Below, one piece after another: positions 59,201-64,000 of a stretch of 64,000 bases of DNA. Source of the stretch: Desarmillaria ectypa. Its lineage: Eukaryota; Basidiomycota; Agaricomycetes; Agaricales; Physalacriaceae. Positions within the stretch are counted from its first letter, which is position 1. Each line of letters begins with the position of its first letter. The stretch is from positions 1,798,001 through 1,862,000 of the forward strand of contig JAUDYN010000008.1 of NCBI GenBank assembly GCA_030407005.1, in the 5' to 3' direction. The position numbers and the translations under genes are program-made. The notes below the pieces were generated by a model. It did no database searches. It had not been told where the DNA came from and saw only the letters and a list, made by a program, of their open reading frames with translations.

Positions 59201-59919
59201 CAGGGTCCCCTTCCAAGCGCAGAGAAAAGAGTAGATCCCACGCAGATCTTCTGCAGATGCGCATCGCACCTATATCGACGACGGATGTGGCGCCGACCAG
59301 GCGGATGTCATCTCCCTTGTCTCCTTCCTCCTCAAGGTCTGCACCGTCGCCCCCTTTAAATAGAAACATGTTCATCGATACAACGGCTCTATCGATGAAG
59401 TCTCTCGATAGCGAGCAAGTCACTACTCCGAGTCCTATCAGCAAGTCTTTCGATGAGTTGACCTCATCGCCGCTACATGTTGAGCCGTATCCTACTCGTA
59501 AACCCAGTACTCAGAACATCGTTGCTCCCGATTCCCCTAGTCAACGCCGCCTGGAAGGCGTATATGATCGCTTCCTCATGGCAACGTCCGGCGTGAAACG
59601 TCTTGGCAAGGGCTACCAGTCGGATAATGCGGGCCCCGTGCACAACACAGCTCAAGGCATAACTCGCCCCAAATCATCTCGACCATTTGCTTCGGTTCGT
59701 CGTACCCCGATGCCCCCTCCAGTTTCCAGTGATGATGTGAGGCGGGCTGCATCCGTCGACGAGCTAGGTTTTATGGCATACGCTACCACTCCCGCTACAC
59801 CTTCGACTCCTGTGCTCAAAGACGAAAGCCGAAATACAGTTACAAAGATGCGTCGTGCCATCAAAGCTTTCGTGCCTGGAAAATCTGTCTCCCGACGACT
59901 AACACGCCATCATGCATAA
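56229..59919 (+). CDS. Ser/Thr protein kinase with HND catalytic loop and long disordered tail
   Basis: Starts MDPAFLPSPSHEVND. Spliced kinase domain: IGFGNWGSVWLCN (glycine loop), KIAVKLVHRNTK (ATP Lys), WNEMKIIRTFKSDPHPSI, the catalytic loop VVHNDIKPANILI with Asn in place of the usual Arg of HRD, VDFGFAEKYD (DFG), YLSPERAREIPHDCRKSDVW (PE), SLGVTFFEILTGRTPF. The activation loop thus belongs to a non-RD kinase. From about 57490 on comes a long Ser/Pro/Arg-rich tail with phosphosite-like SP/TP motifs and basic patches (KREKGKGREKEN), ending RRLTRHHA at 59919. The tail exons at 58390-58860 are short and their edges approximate; the last exon (about 58857-59919) is long and open. No exact orthologue named; cell-cycle or polarity kinases with such tails are possible relatives. 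Confidence 0.85.
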
Positions 59920-60551
59920 TTCATAATTGAATTGTTTCATTTGTCTCCATCTCTCGCTTCATCTCACAACATCTGTACCCTCTCTTGATTCCAGCATTCT
60001 TAACATTGCTATCTATCTGTTATGCTATCGAGCTATCTATTCATTTACGACTCTTATCATGCGTTCATGGGTTTTACGATCACGTTCTTCGACGAATTCA
60101 TGCTCTAATGCTTCCTCGTTCATGTTACAAATTATTGATGCAATGTTTTGTAAGGACTTAGGTAGTGGTCCGTGTATCCTCTACGTTCGCAATGTACTCA
60201 TGCTCTCTTATCTCTAATGCCAATCCATGATGGATGGGTACTGCTGTTTCCGAGGTGTGTAACTATCATTTAATGACTGTTCGTCTGTCACCTCTGCTGG
60301 TTAGGCGAACTATAAATGCCTTAAATTTGATCTATCTCCCAGCAACCTTATCGGTCGATAACCGAGGAACCGACTAAGTCACGTCCATTGAACGGCTCTA
60401 CCTTCATAAAGGGTCGTGGAATGGGTCTACGTCACCCAGGTGGCCTTCTCGTCGCATGTTTTAAGCCCCTTGTTTTACAAGTTAATGGATTTGACTCCTC
60501 TGCTACATATTCATACTATAGCTTTTCCCCTGGCAGTTTAGCTCCTCCAGC
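59920..60551. other. Convergent 3' region, kinase / amine oxidase
   Basis: 632 bases of 3' flanks. A plus-strand frame from 60388 continues antisense to the amine oxidase and is a shadow. Nothing else seen. Confidence 0.5.
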
Positions 60552-62606
<2,055 letters not shown>

Positions 62607-62713
62607 AGCCCACCGCGAGGGTCGAACTCGCAGCCTTCAGATTGGTCAAGTAGGCACCGGATTGTGCGCTCGCCTTAAAAGTCTGACGCTCTATCCGATT
62701 GAGCTAGGCGGGC
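62607..62713 (-). tRNA. tRNA-Lys(UUU) with a 33-base intron
   Basis: Read on the minus strand from 62713: acceptor GCCCGCC pairs with GGTGGGC; D arm GCTC/GAGC; anticodon stem TCAGA/TCTGA; loop CTTTTAA with anticodon TTT; T arm GCGAG-TTCGACC-CTCGC; discriminator T. The intron (62675 down to 62643) sits one base after the anticodon, the standard nuclear position. Flanking TTAAAA-like sequence is consistent with a polymerase III gene. Confidence 0.93.
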
Positions 62714-63271
62714 TTAAAAAGAACTAGAATAAATATTTATATCAGATGTCTTCCATTGAGCTAAGCAGCTCCTAAGGCTTTACCGAACTTCGAATTCTTT
62801 GATGACTTAGACCCGCAGTGCAAGTCTAACCGGTCTGCCCATATTTGCAATCCCTAGGTAGTTGGCTGATGCAATTAATAATACACCACTGGCCTCGATT
62901 TGAAAACCTTTGGTAAAAATTACAGTGCGGGAGCGTTAATGATGTGTTGTTTGACATGGCGACGGTGTTCTTTCATGCGTTATAGATTACCTGTCGAGGG
63001 CTTCTGGACCAAAGGTTACGTCGCACGGGCGCCAACACAGTACGTACGACGATCTCTATCGGTGACCTGTGACCGCACTGCTCTTCCATCTCATTGGCTT
63101 CGCGATGACCCGAGCAAATTGATTACTCCGGGAGATTCGATTCCAGTGTGTCACCTCGGTGTTATTCGCTGTCGACGCGGGCCACCTGCGAGCTATAAAA
63201 TCTAGCAAATTCAGCCGTTCATCTCCAGTACAAACCTGTCCCACCGAAGTAACTACCCAACCGCACCCAGA
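62714..63271. other. Intergenic, tRNA to cerato-platanin 3
   Basis: 558 bases. tRNA upstream flank on the left; promoter of cerato-platanin 3 on the right with a TATA box at 63194. A plus frame at 62900-63205 has no protein features. Confidence 0.5.
63194..63200 (+). promoter_or_regulatory. TATA box of cerato-platanin 3
   Basis: TATAAAA inside AGCTATAAAATC, 78 bases before the ATG; same core as the other two family members. Confidence 0.65.
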
Positions 63272-63682
63272 ATGAAGCTTTTCTCTACCATCGCTCTCGC
63301 CCTCATCCCCTCTTATACGCTTGCTGTCTCCGTAGGTTGGGATTCCGGCTACGGCGCCGGCGACAACTCACTAAATAACGTCGCTTGCTCTAACGGCAAA
63401 AATGGTCTTGAGAGCAAAGGCTACACCACATACAGTTCCCTTCCCAACTTCCCCTACATCGCATCGTCCGATGTGGTCGACGGATGGAACAGCACAAACT
63501 GCGGGACATGCTGGCTGTTGACATACAACGATAGGAATATCACCGTGTTGACAATTGATCGCACTGTTTCCGGAATTTTCACGTCAGAGGCAGCATTGAA
63601 TGATTTGACCAACGGTCAGGCGGCAGTCGGAAGCGTGGAGGCTAACGCGACCCAGGTTGACGCGTCCGCTTGTGGTCTGTAA
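63272..63682 (+). CDS. Cerato-platanin family secreted protein 3
   Basis: Third family member, intronless, 136 residues. Signal peptide MKLFSTIALALIPSYTLA, then VSVGWDSGYGAGDN. Four cysteines kept (VACSNG, NCGTCW, ACGL). It is clearly more diverged than copies 1 and 2: DVVDGWNSTNCGTCWLL, NITVLTIDRTVSGIF, GSVEANATQVD. Several N-glycosylation sequons (NST, NIT, NAT). An older duplicate 26 kb from the tandem pair. Whether its expression follows the others cannot be told from sequence. Confidence 0.95.
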   Translation: MKLFSTIALALIPSYTLAVSVGWDSGYGAGDNSLNNVACSNGKNGLESKGYTTYSSLPNFPYIASSDVVDGWNSTNCGTCWLLTYNDRNITVLTIDRTVSGIFTSEAALNDLTNGQAAVGSVEANATQVDASACGL

Positions 63683-64000
63683 TAGTTGGGGGGAGCGTGC
63701 TGTACATAATTTTGTATCTGAATACGGTCAGACTGGTGCAACTCGAAGTTACGTGGTTTGAGGGACGGTCGTAGTGTCGTGTTTTTCTATTTGTTGTTAA
63801 GATCAGCACTACGTGAATCATTTGGAAATGTATCAAGTTGTTATGAAGATCATGTCAAGTCAGCGTAGTGTCTCTTGCTATGGCGACGCAGCCTGAATAG
63901 AAGCCAGGGATTTTCCTTGGAGCTTCACTTTGCCTGGCTCCGAAGTGCGGCGTAGTAAATTAAGAGGCCAGGTTTAGTAGATACACCGCGGTTGGTATAT
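63683..64000. other. 3' flank of cerato-platanin 3
   Basis: 318 bases to the window edge. A minus-strand frame at 63642-63836 overlaps the gene end and is likely chance. Nothing else seen. Confidence 0.5.

Overview
The window reads as nuclear DNA of a basidiomycete fungus, most likely an Agaricomycete. Genes are dense, on both strands, and broken by many short introns of about 45-60 bases with GT...AG borders and CTAAC/TTAAC-like branch sites. The family content (cerato-platanins, DUF3605, a GPI-anchored cupredoxin, an expanded kinase-like family, a fungal HAK potassium transporter, sterol 24-C-methyltransferase) also points there. No bacterial, viral or organellar segment was seen. Gene models come from reading frames and splice signals by eye; exon borders are exact only where stated.

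Left third (1-24 kb), mostly housekeeping and signalling: 5' end of a complex I NDUFS4 gene (-), a WDR48-type WD40 deubiquitinase cofactor (+), a Rictor/Ste20 TORC2 subunit (+), ribosomal protein uL22/RPL17 (+), a RasGEF (-), an Rsp5/NEDD4 HECT ubiquitin ligase (+), the NuA4 subunit EAF7 (+), a RING-like protein with SUMO-interaction-like motifs (-) and a DUF3605 protein (+).

Middle (24-49 kb): a GPI-anchored cupredoxin (-), phosphopantothenoylcysteine decarboxylase (+), two tandem Mob2-like genes (-), a HAK potassium transporter (+), ERG6 (+), two tandem cerato-platanins inside a duplicated ~1.2-kb segment with a 367-bp foldback element next to the second copy, a membrane-anchored amidohydrolase (-), two genes of unknown function (+), RanGAP/Rna1 (+) and an unrecognised helical protein (-).

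Right part (49-64 kb), more accessory: three decayed tandem copies of a kinase-like gene (-), an apparently intact Ser/Thr kinase with a long disordered tail and an HND catalytic loop (+), a flavin amine oxidase (-), an intron-bearing tRNA-Lys(UUU) (-) and a third, divergent cerato-platanin (+).

The genes do not form one obvious pathway. The points most worth following are the SIM/RING-like protein, the tandem Mob2 pair, the foldback element beside the cerato-platanin duplication, the decaying kinase array and the two unassigned genes at 44-46 kb. I found no convincing multi-gene novel system.
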